Shown: positions 35,335 to 45,479, numbered from the stretch's first letter. The stretch: 64,000 nt of DNA from Sweltsa coloradensis (GCA_024449915.1 JAMZAV010000029.1:62001-126000), one strand, 5' to 3'. Notes: generated by a model not told the origin, from the letters alone. Numbers and translations: made by a program.

Positions 35335-36430
35335 CGGGACATTCCGCCGCTTGTTTGAGTTGGCTGCTACAGTCAATAGCCTGTAGCCTGGTACTCGACG
35401 TTTCGCCAGAATTGCATCTGGCATGGTCACAAGTCACTTACTAGGACGACTTCCTTCTACAAGAACACGCACTCGACTGACAGGACAGTCGCTAACAGTG
35501 CGCGTCCTCGAGTGAGTCTACATGGCTCCTATTGTGGTGGAAATAGGTGCGGGGCGGCGAGGTTGTGTTGCTAACGCAGAGATTTGCGCTGTGTTGCTCG
35601 AGGAAGGCTCTGGTGTAGTGGCACTTGAAGTACACCAAGGTAGTATGTGTCTGTTTGCCACTTGGTATTCTACCAAGATTGGTTTCTATGCTGTTGCCAG
35701 TCTTTTGGGCGTAAGCAGTGCCTCACTTCTTCCAGGACTTTTATTGGGAATTTTTGATACTTGTTTTGATAAACGATGACCTTACTCTCTCAACTATCAA
35801 GGCTTTTTTGCTTAACACTATATAGGAACTCTAATTTGTTTATAATATTTGAAATATTTTTTATTTTTATTATTTAGGTGGATCCTTGTGGTCATTCAAC
35901 AATGGTTGGTCAGTTGCCAACAAATTGTTTGTCCCTCTCTGGTCATCATTGTGAAGACGAAAATAGAGACATTAAAGTGTATTCTGTTTGCAGGATATAT
36001 TCAAAAATCCATGCACATACAGTAACTAAAATGTTTTCACGACCTACCAAATACGCCTCCACAGTCTCATTAACTACGTAGCGTTGAATCTCATCAAGGA
36101 TTTTCCACCCACGTCGTAACAACGTTGGAATTGATCTCAACAGAACAGAACATAACATAACATTTAAGTTTACTGTGTCTCTAGCTCATGTGTATGCATG
36201 TAGTTAAATGCGGCTCAAAATACATTTCCATATTTCGCCTTGTCGTCAGAGCCGCGGCTTCCACTAGGCAAGGTTTGTGTGTTAGTGCGTTGACGAATCA
36301 GGAAGACGCACGCATCCGTGTGCGTGAGTTAATGAGAGCCAGGCTCCGTTTAGCAAGGAGTGAAATGTATGGGATAAACAAAGCTAACTTCCTCTGGGCG
36401 ACGGTGGCGCTATGAAAGCTGAGACGGGAA
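35335..36430. other. GC-balanced segment with open frames of unknown nature
   Basis: The composition is visibly less AT-rich than the flanks. A stem GCCAGA-ATTGCA-TCTGGC at 35405-35422 is followed on the minus strand by GAAACGTCGAGTACC. Open frames at 35522-35779 (plus; a hydrophobic stretch ASLLGVSSASLLPGLLLGIF), 35946-36158 (minus; DEIQRYVVNETVEAYLVGRE) and 36188-36415 (plus) match no family I know. An acceptor-like 'ttatttttattatttag' precedes 35879. The segment may be an old retroelement or degraded exons; I cannot decide. Confidence 0.3.
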
Positions 36431-36839
36431 AGTGTGTAAGCTAAACGCGCCAGAGATTACTTGTTTAATATAACGTGGAGCCGGAATCGGTACATTGTTG
36501 TGTTCTAGGATTTACTACACTTCCTGCTGTAACATGCGATTGTACCGTTGTTTCGAGAGAATTATAAGGGTGCCAGTATGAAATAGGGCTGAGCTATGAT
36601 GATATAGACATCGAAAGATTTAATTACTAAATGTGTTTCAGAACAAATAATAAACTATTTATAAAATATTCTATGTTCATGCACAAAATTATAAATTACA
36701 AAAAAATTATAAAAAGAGTAGATCTGCCACTAAAAATTTGCGAATTATAACCAAAAATTTAAAGGATTATTAAATCATAAAAGACTTTCACAAGAACATT
36801 CTTTAAAAGTTTTGACGAATTAAACAATTTTTTTCTCGA

Positions 36840-37110
36840 TATTTTGCGATATGGAGTATAAATAATTATAGAAATCGTAAAAACTTCCACATATCATTTA
36901 TATAAATCGAGTGTATGAAGATGATTAAGATTGCGAATGGAGCTAAATATTATAGAAATGCAAAACTTCCACATCAATGTCTACAAAATGAGATTTTGAG
37001 CGATGATTTGGAGATTTTAGCGATTTGGAGTCTAAATAATTATAGAACGCTAAAACTTCACATCAATTCATATCCAAAATCGAGAGTATTTGAACGTGAT
37101 TGGAAGTCAC
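36840..37110 (+). repeat. Three diverged tandem units of ~87 bp
   Basis: Units start at about 36846 ('gcgatatggagtataaataa'), 36931 ('gcgaatggagctaaatatta') and 37020 ('gcgatttggagtctaaataa'). Each continues with 'ttatagaa', 'aaaacttccacat' and 'aaaatcgag' or 'aaaatgag'. They differ enough to be old. They lie just upstream of the 431-bp array and are not related to it in sequence. Confidence 0.65.
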
Positions 37111-37404
37111 GATCTCGATACCTGACTTCCTTTCTAGTTTTAATTATAATAATTAAATCAATGAAAAATGTATTTAGTTAGAGTTACCTAAGTCACAAAA
37201 TGATTTCAGTAGGAACTTTAAATTTAAAGCCGACCAAGCCTACACTTTAGGCGCTTACACCATCGACGAGCGAACAGTGACCAACAAGAGACCGGCATAT
37301 TTAAGTAGGAAACACTGGTCAATCCTTCCGTCGTTAATTTCCATGCTAATCTAAAACAATGAAAAATATTCTGTCTAGAGTTATCACACAAGGAATATAT
37401 CTTT

Positions 37405-38843
37405 AGACCCGCCTGTGAAACGCCAAGCTCCTGTGTTGACGAATCAGTCTTAAGAATATATTTGGGACTAATTCAAACTGAACTGTACTGAATATAAAGT
37501 ATGCGTATCCTAGTATAAAAATAATATAAGGTTCGTATGATAGTGGTTAAAACTCACCTAGAGAACTTGTATCTTGATGCAGACGTATGATTGTCGCAGA
37601 GTCTGCGTGGGAGAGGGGAGTTTATTATTTATTATCTCTCTACATTCCTACATTTAAAACACTCATTGAAGCAACATTTTGTACAAAAATTATGTGATTA
37701 AACCTGTAAACAAGAAAAAAGGCTAACAATACTTATCCAATATTACCCCTGAATCAGGTTCGTATGATAGTGGTTAAAACTCAACTAGAGAACTTGTATC
37801 TTGATGCAGACGTATGATTGTCGCATAGTCTGCGTAGGATAGGGAAGTTTAATATTTATTATCTCTCTACATTCCTACATTTAAAACACTCATTGAAGCA
37901 ACATTTTGTACAAAAATTATGTGATTGAACCTGTAAACAAGAAGAAAGACTAACAATACTTATCCAATATTACCCCTGAATCATTATAGACTTACGCTAT
38001 TGGCACTGGCAACACCTCTAGTGTAAGACTATAAATATTTCGAACAAACATACCTTGTCTAAAATATATAAGAATGAAAACTCTCAACAGAATATATCTT
38101 TAGACCTGCCAGTGTCTAAGAATATACCTGGGACTGAATTCAAACTAAAAGCTCGGAATATAAGGTATGCGTGTAAAAATATTATTAAGTTCGAATGATA
38201 GTGGTTAAAACTCACCTAGAGAACTTGTATCTTGATGCAGACGTGTGATTGTCGCATAGTCTGCGTGGGAGAGGGGAGTTTAATATTTATTATCGCTCTA
38301 CATTCCTACATTTAAAACACTCATTGAAGCATCATTTGTATAAAAATTATGTGATTGAACCTGTAAACAAGAAAAAAGACTAACAATACTTATCCAATAT
38401 TACCCCTGAATCATTATAGACTTACGCTATTGGCACTGGCAAACACCTCTAGTGTAAGGCTATAAATATTTCGAACAAACATACCTTGTCTAAAATATAT
38501 AAGAATGAAAACTCTCAACAGAATATATCTTTAGACCTGCCAGTGTCTTAAGAATATACCTGGGACTGAATTCAAACTAAAAGGCTCGGAATATAAGGTA
38601 TGCGTGTAAAAATAATATTAGGTTCGTATGATAGTGGTTAAAACTCACCTAGAGAACTTGTATCTTGATGCAGACGTGTGGTCGTCGCATAGTCTGCGTG
38701 GGAGAGGGGAGTTTATTATTTATTATCTCTCTGCATTCCTACATTTAAAAACTCATTGAAGCAATATTTGTTTAAAAATGTCTGTGATTGAACTTCAGTT
38801 CATGTCAGATTCAAGCTCAAACTGAATCAATATCAGTATTACC
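37405..38843 (+). repeat. Left array: tandem ~431-bp units
   Basis: Units start with 'aggttcgtatgatagtggtt' at 37529, 37756, 38187 and 38620; spacing 38187-37756 and 38620-38187 gives 431 and 433 bp. A partial unit (37405-37528) precedes. The first full start is followed by a shortened unit of 227 bp that lacks the 'tagacttacgctattggcac' half. The units share 'cacctagagaacttgtatct', 'tgcagacg', 'cacattgaagca'-like and 'ccaatattacccctgaatc' segments and are very similar to one another. The same units lie inverted at 42.9-44.3 kb. It is non-coding, with frequent stops in all frames. Confidence 0.9.
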
Positions 38844-39687
38844 TAACTAGGAAGCTTCGCAAACGCTTTTTTTAGTCGCGTTGATGGATGAGCTTTTTAA
38901 TTATAAAATGTTAATTTTAATTTAAAATAATAATAAAAACATATTAACACGGCCCATACAAAGCAATCATTAGGTCTGTTGGATCTTTGATTATTTGTAA
39001 CAAGGCTGTGAGTAAGATATAAAATCTCCTGTGAAGTTTTCATACAAGGCTGTGAGAAAGATCTAAAAATCTATATTTTCGTGCTATTTGGGCGGATTCT
39101 GACCAAACGGGTGGGGCTACAACGTTCATATTTCACATGGACATTAAGGTAAGGGTGATGTATTGACTTTTGAAAGAAAAAGTTGAAAAAGTTGGCAAGA
39201 ATCTATAGAAATAAAGGTTTTAATATTTAACACCTCAAAAAAACTCAAATTAAAACCTTTATTTCTATATATTCTGGCTAACTTTTTCAACTTTTTCTGT
39301 CAAACGTCAATACATCACCATAACCTTAATGTGTATGTGAAATATGAACGTTGTAGCCCCAACCGTTTGGTCAGAATCTGCCCAAATGTCACGAAAATAT
39401 CACGCTAAAAATCGAAAAAATATCGTAAAAGTTTGATATTCATGAGAAATATTTCTTCGATTGTACCCAAAAACGTAGCAGGTCTAAGTTTAGAGATTTT
39501 GAAGGTCCTGTCAAATTTTCATCAAGATCGCATATGCCGTTTGCCCGGTAGAGAGCGAACAAACAGACGAAAATAAAAAAAAAAAAAACAAAACAAAACA
39601 AAAAAACACATTGAGCTAAATTTTTTGGGGGGTCGGTGAAATTGAAGTCTTCGCTTCGCTCATCCAATTACTGTTGGAGCGAGTACT
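38780..39687 (+). repeat. Left arm junction (core domain 1) split by family A copy A5
   Basis: 'gaacttcagttcatgtcaga' to 'gaatcaatatcagtatt' (38787-38840) and 'gttggagcgagtact' (39673-39687) are contiguous in the right arm, read inverted, at about 42808-42890. There only ~20 bp ('cggtattccctaattcat' region) separate them. In the left arm family A copy A5 sits between them. This makes the right arm a near-empty-site reference for A5. Confidence 0.75.
38846..39670 (+). mobile_element. Family A element, copy A5, with internal inverted duplication
   Basis: It starts ACTAGGAAGCTTCGCAAACG, includes 'gttgatggatgagcttttt', and ends 'cttcgctcatccaatta'. Its centre is unusual. The unit at about 39080-39228 is on the minus strand ('ggattctgaccaaacgggtg' ... 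'agaatctatagaaataaagg') and is followed at 39250-39400 by the same unit on the plus strand, so the middle is a ~150-bp-arm palindrome. A2 and A3 have a direct duplication at the same place. The 3' half (39400-39670) is regular. Confidence 0.82.
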
Positions 39688-40818
39688 TTTGCTTAAATTA
39701 AATTTTAATGTTGTTAAAACCAAGAAGTTAAACATTTAACGAAACAGATATGCTATTCATGATAGTAGATACTGTGAATAAATAGTAGATACCTTCCACT
39801 TGGAATATTTCTTCTACGTAGGTACGTGTGGAGAACAGACCCATACTCAGCCATACATACAATAGTAATTCTGTAAAAATAAATGTTTTGTTAATGCTAC
39901 AGAAAAAAATATTAACCCTACCTATAAAGCTGAGAAGACTCCTCACCACTGTTGTTGATCTTATGTGTATACTTGGCAATCTAAATCTTAATCTGTTTCT
40001 TTATCAGTGATGTGTTGTGTTAAGTTAAGGTATTGCATGTACTACATGCAAACACAAATAAAGAGTGCTATATTTTAACGTGTAACAAGTTCACAAGATA
40101 TAAATTCGATGTTAGTTTTGACTTTATCTTCCCTTCTTTGTCAATGATTCCCCTTAAGATTGTTCCCCACTAATTTGTGCATAGGTATAATTTTAATTTG
40201 TATTTTTGTATTTGTGTGTGTGTTGTTATCATACTGCTTGTCACAACATACCTAAATAAAAAACACTGCTTAAAATAGTGAACACGTTTCAGGATTCAAT
40301 ACCAAACGTGATAAAACTGATAAATAATAATTTAAGATTCATCCATGTAAGTAATGTTTAAAACACTACAATAATAAAAAAAATAAGAACTTATGTTTTC
40401 TTGTTTCTTCATCAGGCATGATTGACTTTGATCAATATCACCGGAAACCCAGACGTTCACCGAGGCACGCAAATGACAGTTTTATGAACCTAAGCGGTTT
40501 GAATGTTAAAATTAGGTTTTAACATATAGTAATGTTCGAATTTAAATTTAAATGTTATATTCCGTTGCCGTTTGTGTCACTCTTAGTTTCAGTTTCAGAA
40601 TCACTATCAGTTTTACTTGCAGTGTCAGTTTAATTATAACCGATGATTATTTTGACAGTTAGAAACCATCGCAATTAGTTGTGGGTTCAACTTCAACTTC
40701 AACTTTAAGTTCAACTTACACTTCAACTTAAACTTAAACTTAAACTTACACTTCAACTTTTACTTTAAACTTTACTTAACTTTAAATTCATCAGAGAGTG
40801 AGTCTGTTGACCCCGCCT
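39688..40818. other. Left-arm-specific insertion of ~1.1 kb
   Basis: In the right arm 'gagcgagtact' runs directly into 'gatagtaataatac'. In the left arm these are separated by this segment, so it is extra here (or deleted there). It includes AT-rich sequence, two small open frames without recognisable domain, and the TTCAAC/TTAAAC minisatellite at its right end. I see no terminal repeats or coding domain that would name it. Confidence 0.5.
40685..40790 (+). repeat. Degenerate (TTMAAC)n hexamer minisatellite
   Basis: About 16 units such as 'ttcaac', 'ttaaac', 'ttacac' and 'tttaag' run in tandem with drift between variants. Confidence 0.8.
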
Positions 40819-41100
40819 GATAATAATAATACAAATGTTGTAGATATTTATAGTTAAATTAACAATGAGAATGCCACTTTTAAATTTTGTTTAATTGTTT
40901 TGTTGTATATTGTTGTATATTGTTTTAATTATTTTCCCGTCGCCTTCTAGCTAGGTGGCAACTTTAGGCAGGCAGTGCCACGGCGGACTGATGATTGTAA
41001 TGTCTCCAAAACATTTTTTTTCGAAATTGTAGATTTTTAATGAAATCTTAAATTTTTGGTTAAAATTAAAATTTGTTATGCATTACTAAAACACGATTTT
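40819..41100 (+). repeat. Left arm core domain 2
   Basis: 'gttgtagatatttatagtt', 'caatgagaatgccactttta', 'gttgtatattgttgtatatt', 'cgccttctagctaggtggca', 'gatgattgtaatgtctc' and 'gtagatttttaatgaaatct' occur in this order. The same series occurs inverted at 41800-41885 plus 42613-42790, and a third time at 44650-44885 in the right-arm orientation. It is non-coding. It is the shared spacer of the foldback structure. Confidence 0.8.
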
Positions 41101-41297
41101 TTCAAAACAATTTGTAATAGTGCATATAGGGTAAGTTTTTGGTATATTAGGTATTAATATTGAATACGTATTATTTCTTTTTTTCTTGTGTTAAGATTAT
41201 TATTTAGAGTTTGTATTTAAAGCCTCCAATCAAGATGCCTGGAAGATAAAAAAAAAAACGTCTCGATTGCAAGGTTGGCATTGTTAAGTAGAAAAAT

Positions 41298-41412
41298 CTA
41301 GGTGAGTTTTAGCCACTATCATAGGAACTTAATATTATTTGTATAACATAATACGCATACTTTGTATTTCGAGCCTTTGAGTTTGAATTCAGTTCCAGAG
41401 ATATTCTTAGAC
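41298..41412 (-). repeat. Isolated fragment of the 431-bp unit
   Basis: 'ctaggtgagttttagccact', 'aggaacttaatattattt', 'cgcatactttgtatttcgag' and 'gagtttgaattcagttcc' match one end of the array unit in right-arm orientation. The fragment sits in the centre of the foldback region and is joined at its inner side to a truncated family A copy. Confidence 0.75.
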
Positions 41413-41419
41413 TAATTCG

Positions 41420-41775
41420 TCAACTTTTTCTTTCAAACGTCAATACATCACCATTACCTTAATGTGCATGTGAAATATGAACATTGTAGCCCCACCCGTT
41501 TGGTCAGAATTGGTCCAAATGTCGCGAAAATATCGCACTAAAAATCGAAAAAAATGGTAAAAGTACGATATTCATGAGAAATATTTCTTCGATTGTACCA
41601 AAAAATGTAGCAAGTCTAAGTTCAGAGATTTCGAATGTCCCCTAAAATTTTCATCAAGATCGCATATGCCGTTTGCCCGGAAGAGAGCGAAAAAACAGAC
41701 AGAAAAAAAAAAAACTCGAGCTAAATTTTTTGGGGGGTCGGTGAAATTGAAGTCTTCGCTTCGCTCAACCAAAAA
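41420..41775 (+). mobile_element. Family A element, copy A6 (5'-truncated)
   Basis: It begins inside the central unit ('caactttttctttcaaacgt') and runs through 'cccacccgtttggtcagaat', 'atgagaaatatttcttcgat' and 'gtttgcccggaagagagcg' to 'cttcgcttcgctcaaccaa'. The 5' half is missing. The break is exactly where the isolated 431-bp-unit fragment ends. Confidence 0.82.
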
Positions 41776-41799
41776 TATTAAAAACTTACGCTTGTTTTT

Positions 41800-41885
41800 G
41801 TTAAACTTGTTTTTGTAATGCATAACAAATTTAAATTTTGAGCAAAAATGAAGATTTCATTAAAAATCTAAAATTTCTGACGAAG
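41800..41885 (-). repeat. Right arm, inner end of core domain 2
   Basis: 'aatgcataacaaatttaaat' and 'gaagatttcattaaaaatct' are the inverse of left-arm bases ~41020-41095. About 385 bp of sequence without counterpart in the left arm (41886-42270) and family A copy A7 separate this from the rest of the right-arm core. Confidence 0.7.
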
Positions 41886-42270
41886 CGAAACTCAAATTTC
41901 ACTGATCCTAAGAGAATGAGCATCGTCAGCTGTTGCATTGTATTGTCTTTTAATTTTGCCACCTGCTAGATGTGCTCCGGCGAAAAAGTAAAATACATTT
42001 GATGAAAACATTGAACAAACTTTCGTTGTCTTACTTAGGTTAATTTAATTGGATACAACGAAGAAATACTCGCTCATGAATTAGAATACGTTTTACCGAT
42101 TGTATTTAATTTATTTTAGTGACTGATTGTTGCATTTGGCCAAATTTTTAACAATATGGTTGCTACAGTTTCATAATTACATGCAGAGGATATAAATCGC
42201 CTTTGCTGCTTTCTAACGAAAGAGCTACAAAATTAGATAAGAGAGATTAAACCCTTTATAAACTTTTATT

Positions 42271-42609
42271 GATTTTTCGACTATATTCGTGCCTTTTGGC
42301 CAATTCTGACCAAACGGGTAGGGCTAAACGTTCATATTATACATGGACATTAAGGTTATGGTTATGTAGTACCTTTTGAAAGAAAAAGTGGAAAAATTTA
42401 GCCAGAATCCATAGAAATAAAGCTTTTAATACAAGTTTTTTTACGGTAAATAATACCAATTGACAAGAAACAAAAGAAACTTGACAACATTCACCTAGAA
42501 TGCGTAGGCAGCAAAACAAAGCACTTGCAAAAGTAAAGATATCCCACGCAAACTAAAACCTTTAAAAAGCTCATCCATCAACGCGGCGGGACTTTAGCGT
42601 TTTCCTAGT
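42271..42609 (-). mobile_element. Family A element, copy A7 (3'-truncated)
   Basis: Read on the minus strand it starts ACTAGGAAAACGCTAAAGTC, continues with 'ccgcgttgatggatgagct' and 'tttgcaagtgctttgttttg' and one central unit, and stops after 'cagaattggccaaaaggcac'. The 3' half with the A-rich tract is missing. It is inserted in the right-arm core next to 'gagacatgacaatcatc'. The left arm has the uninterrupted neighbour 'gatgattgtaatgtctcc'. Confidence 0.82.
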
Positions 42610-42612
42610 TTA

Positions 42613-42895
42613 AGAGACATGACAATCATCAGTCAGCCGTGCCACTGAATGCCTAAAGTTGCCACCTAGCTAGAAGGCGGCGGGAAAATAAATAAAACAA
42701 TATACAACAATATACAACAAAACAATTGAACAAAATTTAAAAGTGGCAATCTCATTGTTAATTAAACTATAAATATCTACAACATTAGTATTATTACTAT
42801 CAGTACTCGCTCCAACATGAATTAGGGAATACCGGTACCGATATTGATTCAATTTGAACTTGAATCTGACATGAACTGTTGTTCATTCTCAGACA
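42613..42895 (-). repeat. Right arm core domains 2 and 1
   Basis: Inverse of the left arm: 'gccacctagctagaaggcgg', 'caatatacaacaatatacaa', 'aactataaatatctacaac', 'agtactcgctccaac' and 'ttgaatctgacatgaact'. It contains no family A element between 'gtactcgctccaac' and 'gatattgattcaa', unlike the left arm. Confidence 0.8.
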
Positions 42896-44280
42896 TTTTT
42901 AAACATATATTGCTTCAATGAGTGTTTTAAATGTAGGAATGCAGAGAGATAATAAACTCCCCTCTCCCGCGCAGCTAATGCGACGACCACAAGTCTGCAT
43001 CAAGATACAAGTTCTCTAGGTGAGTTTTAACCACTATCATACGAACCTAATATTATTTTTACACACATACTTTATATTCAGAGCCTTTTAGTTTGAATTC
43101 AGTCCCAGGTATATTCTTAAGACACTGGCAGGTCTGAAGATATATTCTGTTGAGAGTTTTCATATTTATATATTTTATACAAGGTATGTTTGTTCGAAAT
43201 ATTTATAGTCTTACACTAGAGGTGTTGCCAGTGCCAATAGCGTAAGTTTATAATATTTCAGGGGTAATATTGGATAAGTATTGTTAGTCTTTTTTCTTGT
43301 TTACAGGTTCTATCACATACATTTTATAAACAAATGTTGCTGCAATGAGTTTTTTTTAAATGTAGGATTGCAGAGTGATCATCAACAATCAGCAGCCAAT
43401 GCGACGATCACACGTCTGCATCAAGATACAAGTTCTCTAGGTGAGTTTTAACCACTATCATTTTAGTTTGAATTCAGTCCACACATACTTTATATTCAAA
43501 GCCTTTTAGTTTGAATTCAGTCCCAGGTATATTCTTAAGACACTGGCAGGTCTAAATATATATTCTGTTGAGAGTATTCATATTTATAAATTTAATACAA
43601 GGTATGTTTGTTCGAAGCCGGGGAACTTTCCCTTCCCTTTGACTACCTCCCCGACGGCGACGACAATGACAACACGGACGGATGATGACACAGACGGAGA
43701 CGACCACGACCACGACGTGGGGGAACCCCTGCCCTCCCCATTTTCTTGTGGCTGGTGCTGACCAGCACAGGCCTGTCCACCCCTTGTCCCCCCGCGTCAT
43801 CCCTTACGACCCTCCCTTCGTCTCGATTAGCCAAGTTGCATATATATGCGACGGTAAGCAATATCCAATCAAATTTATATTCTTACACTAGAGGCGTTGC
43901 CATTGCCAATAGCGTAAGTTTATAATATTTCAGGGGTAATATTGGATAAGTATTGTTAGTCTTTTTTCTTGTTTACAGATTCAATCACATACATTTATAA
44001 ACAAATATTGCTTCAATGAGTTTTTTAAATGTAGGAATGCAGAGAGATCATAAAACTCCCCTCTCCCACGTAGCTTATGCAACGACCACACGTCTGCATC
44101 AAGATACAAGTTCTCTAGGTGAGTTTTAACCACTATCATACGAACCTTATATTATTTTTACACACATTCTTTATATTCCGAGCCTTTTAGTTTGAATACA
44201 GTCTCAGGTAGATTCTTAAGACACGGGTAGGTCTGAAGATATATTCTGTTGAGAGTTTTCATTGTTATAGATTTTATACA
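42896..44280 (-). repeat. Right array: ~431-bp units in opposite orientation
   Basis: Three inverted unit starts are recognised by 'ctctaggtgagttttaacca' at about 43015, 43435 and 44115. The second unit is interrupted by a GC-rich insertion (43617-43873) and has a small internal rearrangement near 43460 ('ttttagtttgaattcagtcc' occurs twice within 55 bp). The units match those of 37.4-38.8 kb on the other strand but are slightly more diverged from each other. Confidence 0.88.
43617..43873. other. GC-rich insertion inside an array unit
   Basis: In other units 'tgtttgttcgaaatatttata' is continuous. Here ~257 bp of GC-rich sequence ('ctacctccccgacggcgacg', 'ccgcgtcatcccttacgacc') lies between 'gttcga' and 'atttatattcttac'. 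A plus-strand frame reads EAGELSLPFDYLPDGDDNDN before a stop. A donor-like GACG|GTAAGC sits at 43852. It has the look of a captured gene fragment, but no family is recognised. No flanking duplication longer than 2-3 bp is apparent. Confidence 0.45.
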
Positions 44281-44394
44281 ATTACTTGGTCATAACCGTT
44301 ATTCACCGTTACTTCACCATTAATTAATGGTATATCAACCCGTAATTTTAGGTTCCTTTACCGTGTATAGAATGCTTATAACACTGTATAATTA

Positions 44395-44466
44395 CTTGAA
44401 AAAAAAAAAACAGTGACTATTTTTTCCGGCAGAGTCAAATGGAAACGCTGACTTCGCTCGCTTAAA
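44395..44466 (+). mobile_element. 3' end of a family-A-like element
   Basis: A 12-base A run is followed by 'cagtgactattttttccggc', 'gtcaaatggaaacgctgact' and 'tcgctcgctt'. This resembles the 3' end at 1-178 ('cattccggattttttt', 'gtgaaatggaatcttcgctt', 'cgctcgct'). The 5' part is not recognisable. Confidence 0.45.
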
Positions 44467-44649
44467 AATGTTTTTATAAAAAAATGCAATTACAACCTTT
44501 TTAGAGAAGCATGAACATACACAAGTGCCAAAAAGGCTAAACACGGAAAACTATTGGTTAGTCTCAGAAAAGTATTAAACTTCCAGTACTGCTGTTATTT
44601 GAGTTATACGATACCTAAAATATTTAACATATTTGAAAAAAAAGTTGTT

Positions 44650-44885
44650 TAATGCATTTTGAATTAAACTATTAACCAAAAATGAGAATTTCATTAAAAA
44701 TCTACAATTATTAGACATTACAATCAGTCTGCCCTTGCACTGTCTGCCTAAAGTTTCCACCTAGCTAGAAGGCGACGGTACAATAATTAAAACAACATAC
44801 AATAATATACAACAAAACAATTATACATAATTTTAAAATGGCATAATCATTGTTAATTAAACTATAAATATCTACAACATTTGTT
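44650..44885 (-). repeat. Third copy of core domain 2
   Basis: 'gagaatttcattaaaaatct', 'tagacattacaatcagtctg', 'ccacctagctagaaggcgac' and 'aactataaatatctacaaca' occur in the same order and orientation as in the right arm, but outside the right array. It lacks the 'agtactcgctcc' part. So the repeat domain is present at least three times. Confidence 0.75.
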
Positions 44886-45060
44886 TCCACAGTTACTTGA
44901 CGATATTATAATTTGTATAATGAATAATTTTGGACAAAACTAGTGTTTAAACAATACACTTCAGTTAACTTTTTGTAGTTTAAATACAGATATACAATAC
45001 ACACAATTTATATAAATTTGTCGTTCTTAATATTAATTAATAAAATAATTAATTAATATT

Positions 45061-45475
45061 GGTCTTGTGGTAAGCTTATCTGCTTCCAATGCAGAAGGTC
45101 CAAGGTTCGATTCCCGCTAAAGTCAGTAGTCTTTTAACTTCTGATTTGGACTTCAGTTCATCAGTTTTTGTCTTAGGAGTTTGTAAACGTTGGCTTTGGA
45201 GCTGTTCTTGCAACGAAGCACATAATATATTCAGAGTTGTTCTAAATAGGCCTTGCTGATTCTGGCGTTGATCCTCGGGTGTTCGCACTGTCCATACCAC
45301 TGATTGCTATATTTCCTATTAAAAAAATCGATCTTTGGTTGGTTATCGCTCACTCGTCGATTGCGTCGGAGCCTACAGGGTTGGGGTTTTTACTGTCTCC
45401 CACTGAAAAAATCAGTTCTATAACTGAGTGGGTAGACTCTAAATACAATTTATTTATTTATTTGAATACGGAATT
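45061..45475 (+). mobile_element. tRNA-derived SINE G, apparently full length
   Basis: The head carries 'cttgtggtaagcttatctgc' (box A region) and 'ccaaggttcgattcccgct' (box B), with a perfect 5-bp anticodon-like stem TCTGC/GCAGA around TTCCAAT. A body of ~300 bp follows and ends 'ctgagtgggtagactctaaa' and (TTTA)n near 45455-45473. The last part recurs inverted at 12.2 and 13.4 kb. The acceptor stem and T stem do not pair, so this is not a functional tRNA. A minus-strand frame through box B (LAGIEPWTFCIGSR) is a typical SINE artefact. Confidence 0.7.
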
Positions 45476-45479
45476 AGTT

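Noticed and set aside
35522..35779. 85-codon open frame with a hydrophobic stretch
   Set aside because: No recognised domain, no homologous neighbour and no supported splice partner. Retained only as part of an undetermined segment.
37405..38843. CRISPR-like array
   Set aside because: The repeated unit is ~431 bp with no repeat-spacer alternation, and the sequence is eukaryotic in character.
45061..45135. tRNA gene (anticodon CCA or TCC)
   Set aside because: A 5-bp anticodon-like stem is present, but the acceptor and T stems do not pair and the sequence continues into a SINE body.
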